DNA of 64,000 bases from Malaya genurostris (lineage: Eukaryota > Arthropoda > Insecta > Diptera > Culicidae), in the NCBI RefSeq assembly GCF_030247185.1, contig NC_080572.1:176294866-176358865 (forward strand). The letters run 5' to 3'. Position 1 is the first letter of the stretch, and every line of letters begins with the position of its first letter. Shown here piece after piece: positions 21,807-33,998 of this stretch. Under the pieces are notes generated by a model. It searched no databases and was not told the origin of the DNA. It worked only from the letters and a program-made list of their open reading frames with translations. The position numbers and the translations under genes are program-made.

Positions 21807-24197
21807 TTATCAGATAGAGATGCTCGAAAATATATGGCATGTTCTAACAATATGATATCTAATATCACAGTGGCCTTTGAATGATCGGTAAACTTATGAA
21901 AATAATTAGTATTACGTTAGCAGGTGATTAGTGAAACGTGAACATTACTCAGCCATAATATATTCATTGGGCAAATAAGTTCTAGCGCGAGGTTAGAGCC
22001 ATAAGCAAATTTGCCGATTTCGTTAGAAATATGATGGACTGTGTGACTGTATTGAGCGCGCTCGGGAACACAAAAAATATAATGAATCGCAAAATTAGCG
22101 TTTCATAGCAGCGAAAAACACATACAAAGTAGAGAAGCTAGTATTGCGCGAATCGTTATAAAACTGTAGCAAGTGTTGTTCACTGACGTGCGAATCGCGA
22201 GGGGTAGTCAAAAGGAGTATTCGAAAACTTTGCTTGTTAGAAGAGAATTGTTATCTTGTTAAATAACAATATGACTAAAGTTGGACGTTTGGTGGTATAT
22301 TTGTATTTGTAAGAATCAAAGTCTTACAAATAAATATTCATGACTGATTTGGGCTTTAATGAATTTCAAGCGCACAATCACCAGTATATTATCCTGGAAC
22401 CGTGGATGTGATATGCTTTAATAGTTTGTTTCTTTTTAGAGTTCAATTGCAGCATTATGCAAGAGAATTACATAATTGGCTAGAGGTATATTTTGTGAAA
22501 TACAGGTGACAGTGAGCTTTATTCGTATGTGTCCTTTGTCGTCAACTTTATGTGGCGTTTCCATTGAAAATGTTTCGGCAGTTTATGGATTATACGAAAT
22601 TATATTCCTAATTTTCAAATTCATATTTTGAGTCGTCTGTTGAATAGTTCTATGATGACATTGTTAGGGAACACGTATCCATCGGGTGACTCTAATTGAG
22701 CTCACGTTATTTCGTACCGAACAAATTATATTGATTCTGTGCCCAACAGGAAGTTTATTATGCGGGGAAGCCCGCATCATTTAGTCTGAGTGGATTCGAA
22801 TAAAATACCTTGTAAGACATTATGTTCGGTTCAAATGTGGGAATTGATTGTTCAATGTGCGTGTTTCACAGGTGAGAAAGACTGAAGTTTTCCAGGTACA
22901 CAGAACATGTAGGTTCATAAATTTGTACTGCTTACTTTCATCTGATAACAATTACAGGAAGAAATTTCAATTATTGCCGCTTTGCTGATAAATATCGTTC
23001 AAACAGCAACGAGTATCCATTCATGAGTCATTTCTTAATAGTTATATATGGACTGTATGGCGGATGAGGTAGCACTTTCTATTTCAGCGTTTGTAGGTCA
23101 GTTTTGGCTACGCTTGTAATATTCGGTTACGTGTTTTCGTAGAGCAATCTGACTTGGCAGTACCTCTCGCTAATTTATGCTAGCTTTAAGCACAATGCCT
23201 TTTTTAAACGCCTCAATTGCCGTGGACCGAGTAGTCCGGTGATTTTTTTCAGAGGGTCCTAGTAACTCATAATAGTTGACGCCCTTCTGGTCTCACTAAA
23301 TGTGTAGTATATTATCCTGGAACCGTGGATGTTGACGGTGCCAAGTTAGTGGGCTTATCCTATTAATTTCACTTTTTTGGGATTTTTTTTATTCAATAAT
23401 ATATTTAAAAAAGCTGTTCTATGTCGAAGGCATCACTTTTTGGGATTGTAGTGCGAGACTCTCTTCCCAATCTCAGTACCAATACGATGTAAAAAGCCGT
23501 TTCGATTATGAGCAATTCCAAAAGTTACCACACTTGAATGAAACACGTTCTCAGTACGATAAACCATCTATTATGCATGGACGAAGGGATCAGGAAGGTT
23601 TTTGTATAATTTTTTGCAAGAAACATGGTGTCGAAAAAGAAGTGATTGGAAATCGATTTGGCCTCTAGAAGATCTACACACTGAAAAAATAAGTCGTACA
23701 ATATGTCGAGAATTTAGAAAATAACAGAAAAAATATAATTATGAGAAAAAACACAACCAAAACTTGATATTCTCATTTCAAATCTGTCATTGTCTTTCGA
23801 AAAATTAAGCAGATACAACTTAAACAATGTTGAGATATTTTTAAGAATTCAAGTTCTCAATGATATATAGTCATTTGAATATTAGAAAATGATTTTATGG
23901 GTTATGGAAAAAACTCCGATATTTGTTGAATTGCTCCATTTTTTTCTAATCATTATAGTTCGGAAACTGATCATTGTACAAGAATGGTTTCGGTTTTGTC
24001 TAATAATTATAATTCGATCTTGAAATGAAAATTTAATTAGCGTAAATTAAAAATAGAAGTATTTTCAGCAGAAATAAGTTTTAGGCATTTTTCTAGTATT
24101 GAGTTCCTGGTGAAAAATAGTCATTCAATCCTACAGTCAAAAAGCAAATAATTTACTCATTGTGACCTTCCTTAAAAAAGTAGTCGGTTTCTAGATA
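21807..24197. other. Intergenic stretch with no recognised gene
   Basis: No ORF or exon recognised. The main structure is a perfect 27-bp direct repeat (22383-22409 and 23306-23332). Confidence 0.5.
22383..23332. repeat. Perfect 27-bp direct repeats about 0.9 kb apart
   Basis: AGTATATTATCCTGGAACCG plus TGGATGT occurs at 22383-22409 and again, identical, at 23306-23332. The flanks differ. The 896 bp between show no coding capacity. Confidence 0.9.
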
Positions 24198-25490
24198 ACA
24201 GTTCGGCTGAAAAGTTCGTATCGTTTAATAGAAACACACATTTTTTTGCCAAAATTCGTTTTTATTATTCAACATAATTGCCATCAGAGGCGATACAGCG
24301 ATTATAGCGATCTTCCAACTTTTCGATACCATTTTTGTAGTACGATTTGTCCTTTGCCTCAAAATAGGCCTCAGTTTCAGCGATTACCTCTTCATTGCTT
24401 CTAAATTTTTTACCAGCGAGCATTCTCTTGAGGTCTGAGAACAGGAAAAAGTCACTGGGGGCCAAATCTGGAGAATACGGTGGATGAGAGAGCAATTCGA
24501 AGCCCAATTCGTTCATTTTCAGCATGGTTTTCATCGACTTGTGACACGGTGCATTGTCTTGATGAAACAAAACTTTTTTCTTCTTCAAATGAGGTCGTTT
24601 TTTTTGAAATTTCGTCCTTCAAACGCTCTAATAACGCTATATAATAGTCACTGTTGATGGTTTTTCCCTTTTCAAGGTAGTCGATGAAAATTATACCATG
24701 CGAATCCCAAAATACAGAAGCCTTAACCTTACCGGCCGATTGTTGAGTCTTTCCACGTTTTGGGTTCGGTTCATCGCGTGCAGTCCACTCAGCTGACTGT
24801 CGATTGGACTCCGGAGTGAAGTGATGGAGCCATGTTTCGTCCATTGTTATATATCGACGAAAAAAATCGGTTTTATTTCGATATAACAGCTCCAAACACT
24901 GCTCAGAATCATCAATTCGTTGTTGTTTTTGATCGATTGTGAGCTCACGCGGCACCCATTTTGCACAAAGCTTTCTCATATCCAAATATTCGTGAATAAT
25001 ATGTCCAACACGTTTCTTTGATATCTTTAGGGTGTCAGCTATCTCGATCAACTTCACTTTACGGTCATTGAAAATCATTTTGTGGATTTTTTTCACGTTT
25101 TCATCGGTAACAGCCTCTTTTGGACGTCCACTGCGTTCATCGTCTTCGGTGCTCATATGACCAGTACGAAATTTTGCAAACCACTTACGAATTGTTGCTT
25201 CGCCCGGTGCAGAGTCTGGATAACACTCATCAAGCCATTTTTTGGTATCGGCGGCACTTTTTTTCATCAAAAAGTAGTGTTTCATCAACACACGAAATTC
25301 CTTTTTTCCATTTTTTTCACAATAACAAAAGTAGCTTCACTCAAAATGCAATATCTCACAAACTAATAATCAGATAGCTGTCAAATTTATACACGTATCT
25401 TTTGAAGGTTGGTACTAACTGAAAATGGTATGGATTTAATTCTAGTGGCGCCCTCTCATAGAAACGATACGAACTTTTCAGCCGATCTGT
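24198..25490 (-). mobile_element. Full-length mariner transposon, nearly intact
   Basis: A 1,293-bp element. Its 29-bp terminal inverted repeats begin ACAGTTCGGCTGAAAAGTTC at 24198 and, on the other strand, ACAGATCGGCTGAAAAGTTC at 25490, with a single mismatch. It is flanked by TA on each side (24196-24197, 25491-25492). The length and transposase layout match a complete mariner. High end identity and only two single-base lesions suggest recent insertion. Confidence 0.95.
24265..25311 (-). pseudogene. mariner transposase (DD34D) with two homopolymer frameshifts
   Basis: Catalyses cut-and-paste transposition of the surrounding element. The N-terminal paired helix-turn-helix region (WLDECYPDSAPGEATIRKWF, DERSGRPKEAV) is followed by the linker WVPREL. 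The catalytic residues are in YITMDETWLHH, LFHQDNAPCH and YSPDLAPSDFFLF, that is D, D and D of the DD34D triad. The main frame (25291 to about 24600) and the C-terminal frame (about 24595 to stop at 24265) are separated by one extra base in a run of eight A on the coding strand (24598-24605). The natural start MEK at 25311 is off frame by one base in a run of six A (25302-25307). Both lesions are in homopolymers, so they may be sequencing errors or real mutations. Confidence 0.93.
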
Positions 25491-25492
25491 TA

Positions 25493-26870
25493 TTTTGACA
25501 TGGAATGCAAAGAACTCAGATATTTATTGAATAAAACAATTAAACTGAATTAAACAAGTGGAAGGGAAGCCGTTTAAACAAGTGAAATCTCGAAAAAAGC
25601 TATTTTAGGAGGAATGTCATCATGAGTAAATTCGTTTGAAATTTGAGTATGATCTGTCGAATCATTTCTATTGTTTGAATGACTATTTTTCATCAGGAAG
25701 GCGCAAAATACACCAGCACCGGATGTTTAGCTTCATTATATTATTTTTTTCAAAATTTTATTAGATTGTATTTAATTTGAACAACTAGGATTTGAGTAAC
25801 CGTTTAAATCCATTTTTCATATAATTTTTCTTAATAAGACAACCAGTAGACGATCTTGAGTATGAGCAAAATCAAGTCAAATGTAGGTTTGTTTAACAAG
25901 ATTTGTTCTCCAGAAAGCATATTCTAAAGTAGATTGCAATCGAAAAACTTCATTTAAAATTGCTAGCGTCGCAAAGAAAGCAATAATGCGTTCCATTGAG
26001 CTCACTGCGAACTATATACTCCATTCCATAACGAGATTCATTATAATCGACAAGTTGAGGTCTCAACGCATCAATATACTCAGACATTGCGGCCTTTTGG
26101 ATGCTACTGGGTCTCGTTTTTGTCATTGTGTACGTAGAAATCATCCGTACGGTAGGTGAAAGAAAATGGTCCGCTGGAAATTTCCACTGCACACACTACC
26201 AACACCGGTTACCAAGCCAAGATTCATTTACATGCCGGGTACTAGGAATGTTCCAGAAGTGTCTTGGATGAGTCACGAAGAGGTTTGCGTCATGGATTAA
26301 AGGAAGAGAGAAGAATTTTTACCGAGAAAAAAAAACATGGAAATATCATTTCAGTTTTTAATACAAGATTTTGCGAAGATTTACAGCCTTTTGGGTATCC
26401 CCTGCGCTAAAATCAACGAATCGATGATGGACTACCTTCATGTGCATGTGTGTTGGTAGCCATGCGGTTGTCTCTGTTTTTGTTTATTTTCTGCTGTGTT
26501 CGGATACCAACGAATGACTGCCGAAGCGTACAACTATTTAAGCCACTTCGTTACTGCGAGAGCAGATCTTTTATGAATTGAAACGCGTACGTGTAGTACT
26601 CGCGAGAACCGACCCGATACGTTTTTACGCGGAAAGCACACCTTTATCACTGTTATCGGAAAGAATTCGTTTTTTATGATTTATATACAAAACAACTCTA
26701 GGGAACAAATACACGTCGCATAAAGCTTCTATGTTAACATATTTCGGACGGTAATGAATAACTAAGATAGAAGGCATAATCCAGTTAATATTGAAATCAA
26801 AGTGATAAATAGAACTATAGTGACCTTATACTAAATACCTCATAAATTAGTAAATGAAAAGTGGTACAAA
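25493..26870. other. Region upstream of Tret1 with no recognised coding sequence
   Basis: AT-rich. The ORF at 25950-26192 (minus) is unrecognised. A TATTTAAG box sits at 26535-26542 upstream of a GAGAGC-rich stretch and could mark a distal promoter for the long Tret1 transcript, but no matching initiator is clear. Confidence 0.4.
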
Positions 26871-26874
26871 AGCA

Positions 26875-26880
26875 TATAAA
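26875..26880 (+). promoter_or_regulatory. Candidate TATA box for the long Tret1 transcript
   Basis: TATAAA lies about 220 bp upstream of the start codon at 27098. No strong TCAGT initiator sits at the expected distance; the best candidates are TTCAAAC around 26898 and ACTGAGG around 26903. A start here would give a leader of roughly 190 nt. Alternatively TTTATTAGTTCAG ending near 26932 is a usable 3' splice site and the true promoter is further upstream. Confidence 0.3.
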
Positions 26881-27097
26881 CACCATCAGCACTATTTTCA
26901 AACTGAGGTGAAACTAAATTTTTATTAGTTCAGGTGCCTTGAAATATTACAGTGACTACATCGAACGGACGGTGTGACCAGTGACAAAAAAGTGCAACGG
27001 TTAATAGTGCAGCAAATGCACAATAGTGTTGCTTAATAGTGTGTGCAGACACGTGAGGAAATAGAAATCCTAACTGATACTTAATAACGATACAAAA

Positions 27098-27172
27098 ATG
27101 AGCTCCAACAGACAAGGCGGTCCAGTGGGCCGCATAGTGGACAAAATTAAACGAACGATGACCAATGAAGGG
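27098..27172 (+). CDS. Tret1: Facilitated trehalose transporter, long isoform, coding exon 1
   Basis: Encodes residues 1-25 (MSSNRQGGPVGRIVDKIKRT, then MTNEG). The start has a strong insect context, CAAAAATG. The exon ends exactly at GTAAGT (27173), phase 0. This basic, amphipathic N-terminal tail corresponds in position to the first exon of Drosophila Tret1-1 long form, which also ends in a short basic helix before a YHRVES-type segment. It is cytoplasmic and lies before the disordered regulatory region. The gene continues at 36852. The assignment rests on exon order and phase; on its own this exon would not be recognisable. Confidence 0.85.
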
Positions 27173-28239
27173 GTAAGTGGGCATTGCCAATTCCGATACT
27201 TTTAGAGTACCAAAACCGGGCTTCATGGGATCGAACCATGTCCGTTCGCAAACCAATGTCAGGATCAAAGCTCACCAACCACAATGGAATGTGACAAACG
27301 TTGGCACATTCATCGCAATTGACGGTGGCGACTGTCTATCACATGACATTTTCTGAGTATCTAATTCAATTCCTGGTGCTAAACAGTTTTCTTAAAATAC
27401 AACGCGTCGTGCTGAATGAAATCGGTTATGGCTGCTGCTTCGGATGATATCAATGGCAGGTTGGTTATAGCTGTGGGCGAATCAACTATTTTAATTCAAT
27501 TAGGAGAAGTTTGGAAAACGGTGCTATTCACAGTTGACTCGTGGTGTTGTTCCATGACGCATATCAGGGTGGATCCTGGCTCCGCGATGACGGGGCAAAT
27601 GTTTGACATTCATAAAGGTCAAAACTTGTTTCCCGCTGTCCTCATTCAAGAGCGAAAAAACACTGTCTCGGTGTCGGCACTTTAACCAAACTGACGTCAA
27701 AGCTAACAACACGTTCCTGGGAATAAAGTTGCTCTTGGTGGGTGAACACTGCCGACCCACGCTGGCGCAACGTCATAGATACAAACCGCCGGCACGTTCT
27801 TTGGTAACTACCTGAACGTTTTGGGACAGCAACATTTTTTTTCAGACGCTAAAATTAGCAACTCTCCGTACAGTCGCCCGATGTCGGTCCGGTGAAAATT
27901 CGGAAGCGCTTCTTGCCCAGTAATTTGCCAGAGCGTTCAATATTTGAGTTATTTTTATTTGCGCTACATACATGTCGGTTTCGAATATTGCGAATCTGAT
28001 GTTGACGATTGAATCAGTGTGTGTGTGTTTACAAACATAGTTTTGTAACACTTTCCTTTGCGCATGAAGACATGTTCTCACAAATAGTTGAGATATCATC
28101 CAAATGCATAAAAAATATCGAATATATATAATACAAATTGATATTAGAATATAATATTACCTACAAATTGAAACAGTTCTCAGATTGATTAAGCAATCAC
28201 TGAGAAAACAAAGTAAGTTCCAATATTTCAGTCGCTCTA

Positions 28240-28733
28240 AGTGAAAAATTTCAAGCACTCATCAATCTGTAATCCCGGAACCGGAATTCGAATCAGAATA
28301 AAATTCAGCAGGTTTATAAGGCACTATAAGATCTTTCATTTGAATCGAAGTTTGTGGAGATCAGTTGTGCCATTTTTTATCATGTTGGAATCCGGGGAAC
28401 TGTACTGCCGAAGTCAGTTCTAATGGCCAGGCACTAATATGATTCATAAATTGAATTATTTTTGAGCTCAATTTAGATTTTTGTTAAGCGTTTTGCATAA
28501 TCGATCTAACCATCGGTTTGAAATTTTAAGCACTCATTACCCTAAAATTCCAGAACCGGAAGTAGGATCCGGATTCGGGAGCTTTGCATGGAACCATAAT
28601 TTGAATATGCATTTGTGAGAATCGGTGTGGTGATCTCTGGGAAATCGAAGTGAGTTCCGTTTTGAAATATTTGACCAGGTTTTTTGGAATTGTACACCGG
28701 TTGGTTGGTGACCGGTATAGCCAAAGTCGGTTG
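28240..28733 (-). repeat. Abundant mosquito repeat, copy 6
   Basis: On the minus strand it carries units with GAATCCGGATCCTACTTCCG and GATTCTCACAAATGCATATT-like cores. It also has the ACTTTGGCTATACCGGTCAC block that marks the part near one end. No coding capacity. Confidence 0.7.
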
Positions 28734-28994
28734 AATTCGGTACTAACATGTGATTAGGGCATATCGTGCGATATGCCCTTTTGAAAGTTACGAAAAATAA
28801 TGCTCACTACTAAAGTTTTAAACATGAAATTCAAGCATATTGCGCACAATTTTGTAGATTGCGCTTCTATCTACGAGATTATATCGATTATTGTGTAAAT
28901 GAAGGTTGTAGAGCCGAGCAATGACCATTATATTTTGTAACATTCGCAAGGGCCTATCGTGCGATATGCCCTAATCACATGTTACTACCGAATT
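28734..28994. mobile_element. 261-bp inverted-repeat element with palindromic arms
   Basis: Arms 28734-28780 and 28948-28994 (47 bp each) are inverted copies matching at 43 positions; both begin AATTCGGTA and contain ACATGTGATTAGGGC. Each arm holds its own palindrome: 28757-28778 can fold as a 10-bp stem (GGGCATATCG with CGATATGCCC) with a 2-nt loop. The 167-bp spacer is non-coding. No target duplication is obvious, because the flanks belong to repeat copy 6. Superfamily unknown. Confidence 0.7.
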
Positions 28995-30639
28995 GTCCAT
29001 CAACCAACAAGACTTACGGGTTTGAATGATTTTTTAGTACAGTTCCAAAAAGGTTTTATGCTCTTTGTATCATAACGTTTAATATTGGTGCAAAATTTTT
29101 AACATCTATCATTTCATAATAATATATAATTATGTTTAAAGTACTGTAATATCAGTGTATGTTTAACCTATCCCAAGCCCCACTGTATGGCAGCGGTTTA
29201 CAGAAAAAATAAGTTTCCGTGTTTTGTTTATACATGCAAATAGCTTTAGTCCAGGACTCAGGGAGGTGTTGACTCAACCGAATTCCGATGACTCATTTCG
29301 TATACAGAGCAAATCATGTTCCGAAGTCACCGTTTCATCTAAAAGTCCCGCCTAAATGAAATGTTTGCATCAAATGGATTCAAACATTACAGAAAGACTA
29401 TCAATCGACGCGTATTTCGTTTATGTTCTTCAGTTAGTTCACATTTTCTAATCTTACTAATAGCCGGGTTTGCATTTCTTACCGTATCGAAACTTTCGTA
29501 ACCTTCAGTCTACTGAACCAACCAATTATACCCTTGGAACATAGTATGATATTGCACACTTCGGAATATTTGGTCTATAGACGCTCCTGCATAAAACATT
29601 AATAAAAAGAATAGAATTATTATTTATACACAAAAAGTTATTTTTACTTATAAGACGTATTTTGCTTTATGCGTCAAAAGATAAAGGATGATATGCAAAA
29701 TGAAACTTATGAATTGCAAGGAATGCTGCAGGTGGTTTGCAAGAAAACTAGTTGACAATTTAAAGTCACAGGGTTTTACTTCAGTAATAAAACGTCAAGG
29801 CGAAATACTTGACCTATTTGAAGGATTTTCCATAATTTTTGCGTTTCAATTCGCATCCTCTCATCCTGTTCCTAACGCAGAAGACGATAGCATCCAGTCT
29901 AGGCCGTTCTATTGTCCGAATGTCATCATAAACACACTGGGAGGCATGAGATAGGAACTTGTGAGGACTTAGTTATTTCACCTTTTGACGACCATATTTA
30001 AGCTTAGCTTCGCTTAGTTGACCTCCCGTGAGTTTGCCGTGATTGATCAGAAACCAGTTGAAATTTGAACTGACTTAGAACATGGACTGATCAATAACGC
30101 AGATGGCCATGCGCCCATGCAGGTCAATATGGGAAGGGAAGGAATGTAAGTTCAACAATTGTTGCTACTAGTGACCGAAGAATTCTCTGCAACGCCTCAA
30201 ATGTCACAGGAAAGGAATGATATTAGTAGGGGCGATCAGGATTTGTCTTGGTAGATAATGTGATCTATTTATAATATTATCTTGCGTTTATTGCTCTGGG
30301 TAGTCGGCTACCGAGAATACATTGAAATTTTATCTCGTTTTGTATTAATATATGCTTCCTACTACAATACGAAATTTCTTCCGAAACTCGTAAAACTCCG
30401 CAATCGGCTGTTGGGAGGTTCGCTATCAATTCATATATTTAATTTACTGGTTTCTGTTTTTTTTTGCAATAGACAGCTGTAACACACACTTCACATAGCG
30501 GCATCATCACTCAAAATAACTGATTCGATTAATCACTTCAATATAAGTGGTTTGATACACATTGTAATTAGACTTTTTCGAGGGCAACACTTAGACACCG
30601 CATCGTACTCCCAGTGATGCCAACTCTCCTCTTCCCTTT

Positions 30640-31095
30640 TGACGACCATGTTTAAAGTAGTGTAATACCTATCATTTAAATCCATGTTTGTGAAAATCGG
30701 ATTGAACAGAAATCTGAGAAATCGAAGAGAGTTGACCATTATTTTCCGTACTTCCGGAACCGATTACTGGGAATCGGTATAACTAAAGTGAATTTTCTTA
30801 GTCATCGATTAGCAAGAACTAGAAATTATATTAATTTTTAAAGAAATTTTAAAGGAATTGTCGCTGTTTACATGGATCCTTCAGAAAAACCAAATTTTTG
30901 CAATAACTGCCCTGTAATTCCGGGAGCGGAAATCGTATCAAAATGAAAACTTTCTATGGGTTTCTTAAAATCTTTCATTCCCGCAGCTATAGCCATTTAT
31001 TTTTGTTGCACACTCTGTAATTCTGAAATCGGAAATCATATTCAAATGAAATTCAAGAATTTTTGTATGGGACCATCCTTTATTCGAATCGTGAA
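30640..31095 (-). repeat. Abundant mosquito repeat, copy 7, decayed
   Basis: Minus-strand units with ATTTTCACAAACATGGATTT, then a GGTTCCGGAAGTACGG block, then two further degenerate GATTTCCG(A/C)(T/C)TCC units. It has no intact ends. Confidence 0.65.
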
Positions 31096-32006
31096 ATCAA
31101 ATCATATATAACATGAAATCATTACTTATATAACATTTTGTGTTTTGACATTAATCATCAAATGTCGGTATGATGCAAAAACAATGATCAACGATGTTTT
31201 GTCCGTTTATGAATCACTCTACCTGAACTACGTTTTATGTCACATAGAAAACGCAAATTTCCAGAAGACACGAGCTCGATTGTATGTTTCAAACAAACTT
31301 CTTATAAACTGATCGTTTGAGTTGATTCGATTGAATGATTCAACATCAACATTGTTCGATTCTGTATTCGAAGTGCAAATTCACAAGGCTGAATATATTT
31401 TTTATCGAAACAAAAAATCATACCTAATATATACATCATAATTCATTGAATTGCCAGAGAATGCCAGGATACTTTGTTCCAGAATATCCGAATATCACAC
31501 TCATGTTAGATCAGTACTAGATCGCTCGACTCAAAATATTTACATAACAATGGACCAAACCGATCTTTCAGTGCACTCAATCGCAGTTGACAGTATAGGA
31601 ACTAGTCACTTCCCCAAGCATGTTGTGCGTCTTTTTCATACAGCAGACTTGGAAGTCGAGGTTTTCTGCTAACATGTGACATGTGAGATGAAACAACATT
31701 TGGCCCAAGTTCAAAACTGGTAGACACTTTTCTGCATCGGTTTAGAAGAGCCTGTCATTTTGACTATGTTTTTGCTGGCATCTGTTTCAAATCATCTAAA
31801 GCATCAATCAACTGTTTCTAACTCGAGAATTGTCAAAACAAATTAACATTATCATTGTTGGCGACTGGTTGGCGTCATCATCCAGCAAATTGCTATTGCT
31901 TTAATATACAATAATAGCAGACGGATGATTTATGCTGGCACGCCATTCAATATGCTGCAGAGACATTTGTCGTGTGGCGTTGATACATTTCTGAGCTCGT
32001 GCTGAG

Positions 32007-32026
32007 CCGACAGTCGCTACTGTCGG
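32007..32026. repeat. Tret1: Perfect palindrome CCGACAGT-N4-ACTGTCGG
   Basis: An 8-bp perfect stem with a 4-nt centre, followed within 30 bp by GTGAGAGAGAGCACGTGCTG, which contains a GAGAG tract and a CACGTG E-box. It is a possible regulatory cluster within Tret1 intron 1; function is not shown by sequence. Confidence 0.6.
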
Positions 32027-33998
32027 TTCGGCAAACCGTGAGAGAGAGCACGTGCTGGAGAATGTTCACTCGTGTATGATTCGTCGGCACCAACAGTGAA
32101 TACCAATGCAACACATAATGGTAGCGATTCATTGGAAATTCGAGTTACCTTCAAAACTGGGTGATGGTATCAATGATTCAGCAAATGGATTTTCTGTACT
32201 TCCCATCATTAACACGGTTTCAACAATCTTGCAATCCTTAAGTTGATGAACATTCGAATGAACTAAGATGAACTCATGGCTATATGGTTTCGGATAGCGA
32301 GAGCAAAAGTGAGTGAATTTCCATTTTCTCCGAACAACACAAGTGCCCGTTATCGGTGAGTGAATGCAGTAGACAAATGTCGAATCGCATGAAGTGTTCC
32401 GCTCACGAGTTTAAATGATGACGTCAGTTCATGGAATCTCCGCATGATTGTTTGTCCGTTATTTTATTTTGATTTGATGCTTCCTTGCTCGCGTTTGTTC
32501 ACTTGACTTGCTGTGTGTGAACGGGCTTGTTCAATTTTTGAGTGGGTATGAAACGGATTGGAAAGCTCAAGGTTACACCGAATCGTAAATTTTCGCACGA
32601 AAAAACTGTCAGACATGCTTTGGAGTTTGGTGGGTGAACAGAGTTATCTTAATAGATAGAAAATTGTCGGGATTTAAGGTTCCGCTCCATACACATAGCA
32701 TTCGTACTGAACTTACTTGACAGCTGTCCACTTTTACTGAGTTTATTTGACTCTTTACTGCTTTAATCAATGCGTGTAGAATGGAAATATTTTTTTTATT
32801 TCATTACGATTTTTCTAGATATCTTTCACATGTTTTGTTCTCTCACAGAAATGCTACGTTAAATTCTGTTTAGCTCATTTTGTCAAAATCTTGTAACTTG
32901 TAAAATCACGATGTTCTCGAACAATATAGAAATCAATATAACTTTAAACTGTTTTTTTTGCTGCCAAATTGGTTCGGATTATGAATTCACTTTACATTGT
33001 TAAGGATTAAGTTGGGTGTTTAGTCTAAAGTGACGACATGTCAGCTTTATCATATACATGATTTGGATATTACCAATAGGACATCATTTACTTCCGTAAT
33101 GCTGTGATTTTTACTGTAGGAAAAATTGTGAATTTGCTTGTAATATGGCAGGGAGAAAAGGAACTTATAAACTTATTTGATAACTAATACAAACAGATAA
33201 TGAGTTAATATTTGTGAATCTATGTAACTTTATTGTACTATCATGGTGGAACAGCAACTCGTAATGCTTTAAGTGATCTATTGAAGTATCGATGCCAGCA
33301 GAATTTTCCAAAGCAATTTCATGATTCACATTATAGTAAAACCCTGATCAAAATCAATAAGATCTTTGTTAATTGAACAAAGAACTTATATGATTATTTA
33401 TTGCCTCATTTGAATTTCTAAATGTTATTGAAAGGTTGGATTATATGGAAATAAAAGAAAATAGTTATCAGAAGACAACCATTTTGATTACTTTGTCAGT
33501 TATTCCATTAGGTTTGCATAGTATTTAGAACTGTTATTATGGAAAAGAATAGATCTATATCTTGTGAGTTTTAGCAAATCGCCTTTAAGGAAATTTATTC
33601 GCTCACCGGCACTTTGAAACGATAAATACGCTGTAATGAAGTAATGAAAAAGATTCCATGAATGGTTTCTATCTCAATTTCAAAGCTTTCGACAAATTAA
33701 GTATTGAAATTTAATTGACGTTGGACAAAAATTGAAACTCCTTCATTCGTTTCAGTAAACCTGTGAAATCGATTAGGTTGATTTTCAATTTAGTCAGTTG
33801 GGTTTAGAATTGTTTCGGTTACAATAGAATTGCGAACTTTAAAAAGATTGAGAAATTAAACATCATTCAGTATATAACGAGTATCCCTTTTAAGCCATTT
33901 GAAAGAATATTCAATATCATTGTTAAACTTCAAATTCATTTTAATATTCTTAGCGGAAATTTATTAGTTGCTCCATTCATTGTGAATTACCACCATTC

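Noticed and set aside
27225..27265. tRNA-like T arm on minus (CATGG-TTCGATC-CCATG)
   Set aside because: The stem-loop and B-box-like core are good, but no matching acceptor stem, D arm or anticodon arm can be drawn around it.
27416..27685. 89-codon plus ORF just inside Tret1 intron 1
   Set aside because: Overlaps another open frame on minus, has no known domain and lies directly after a strong donor site; most likely intronic noise.
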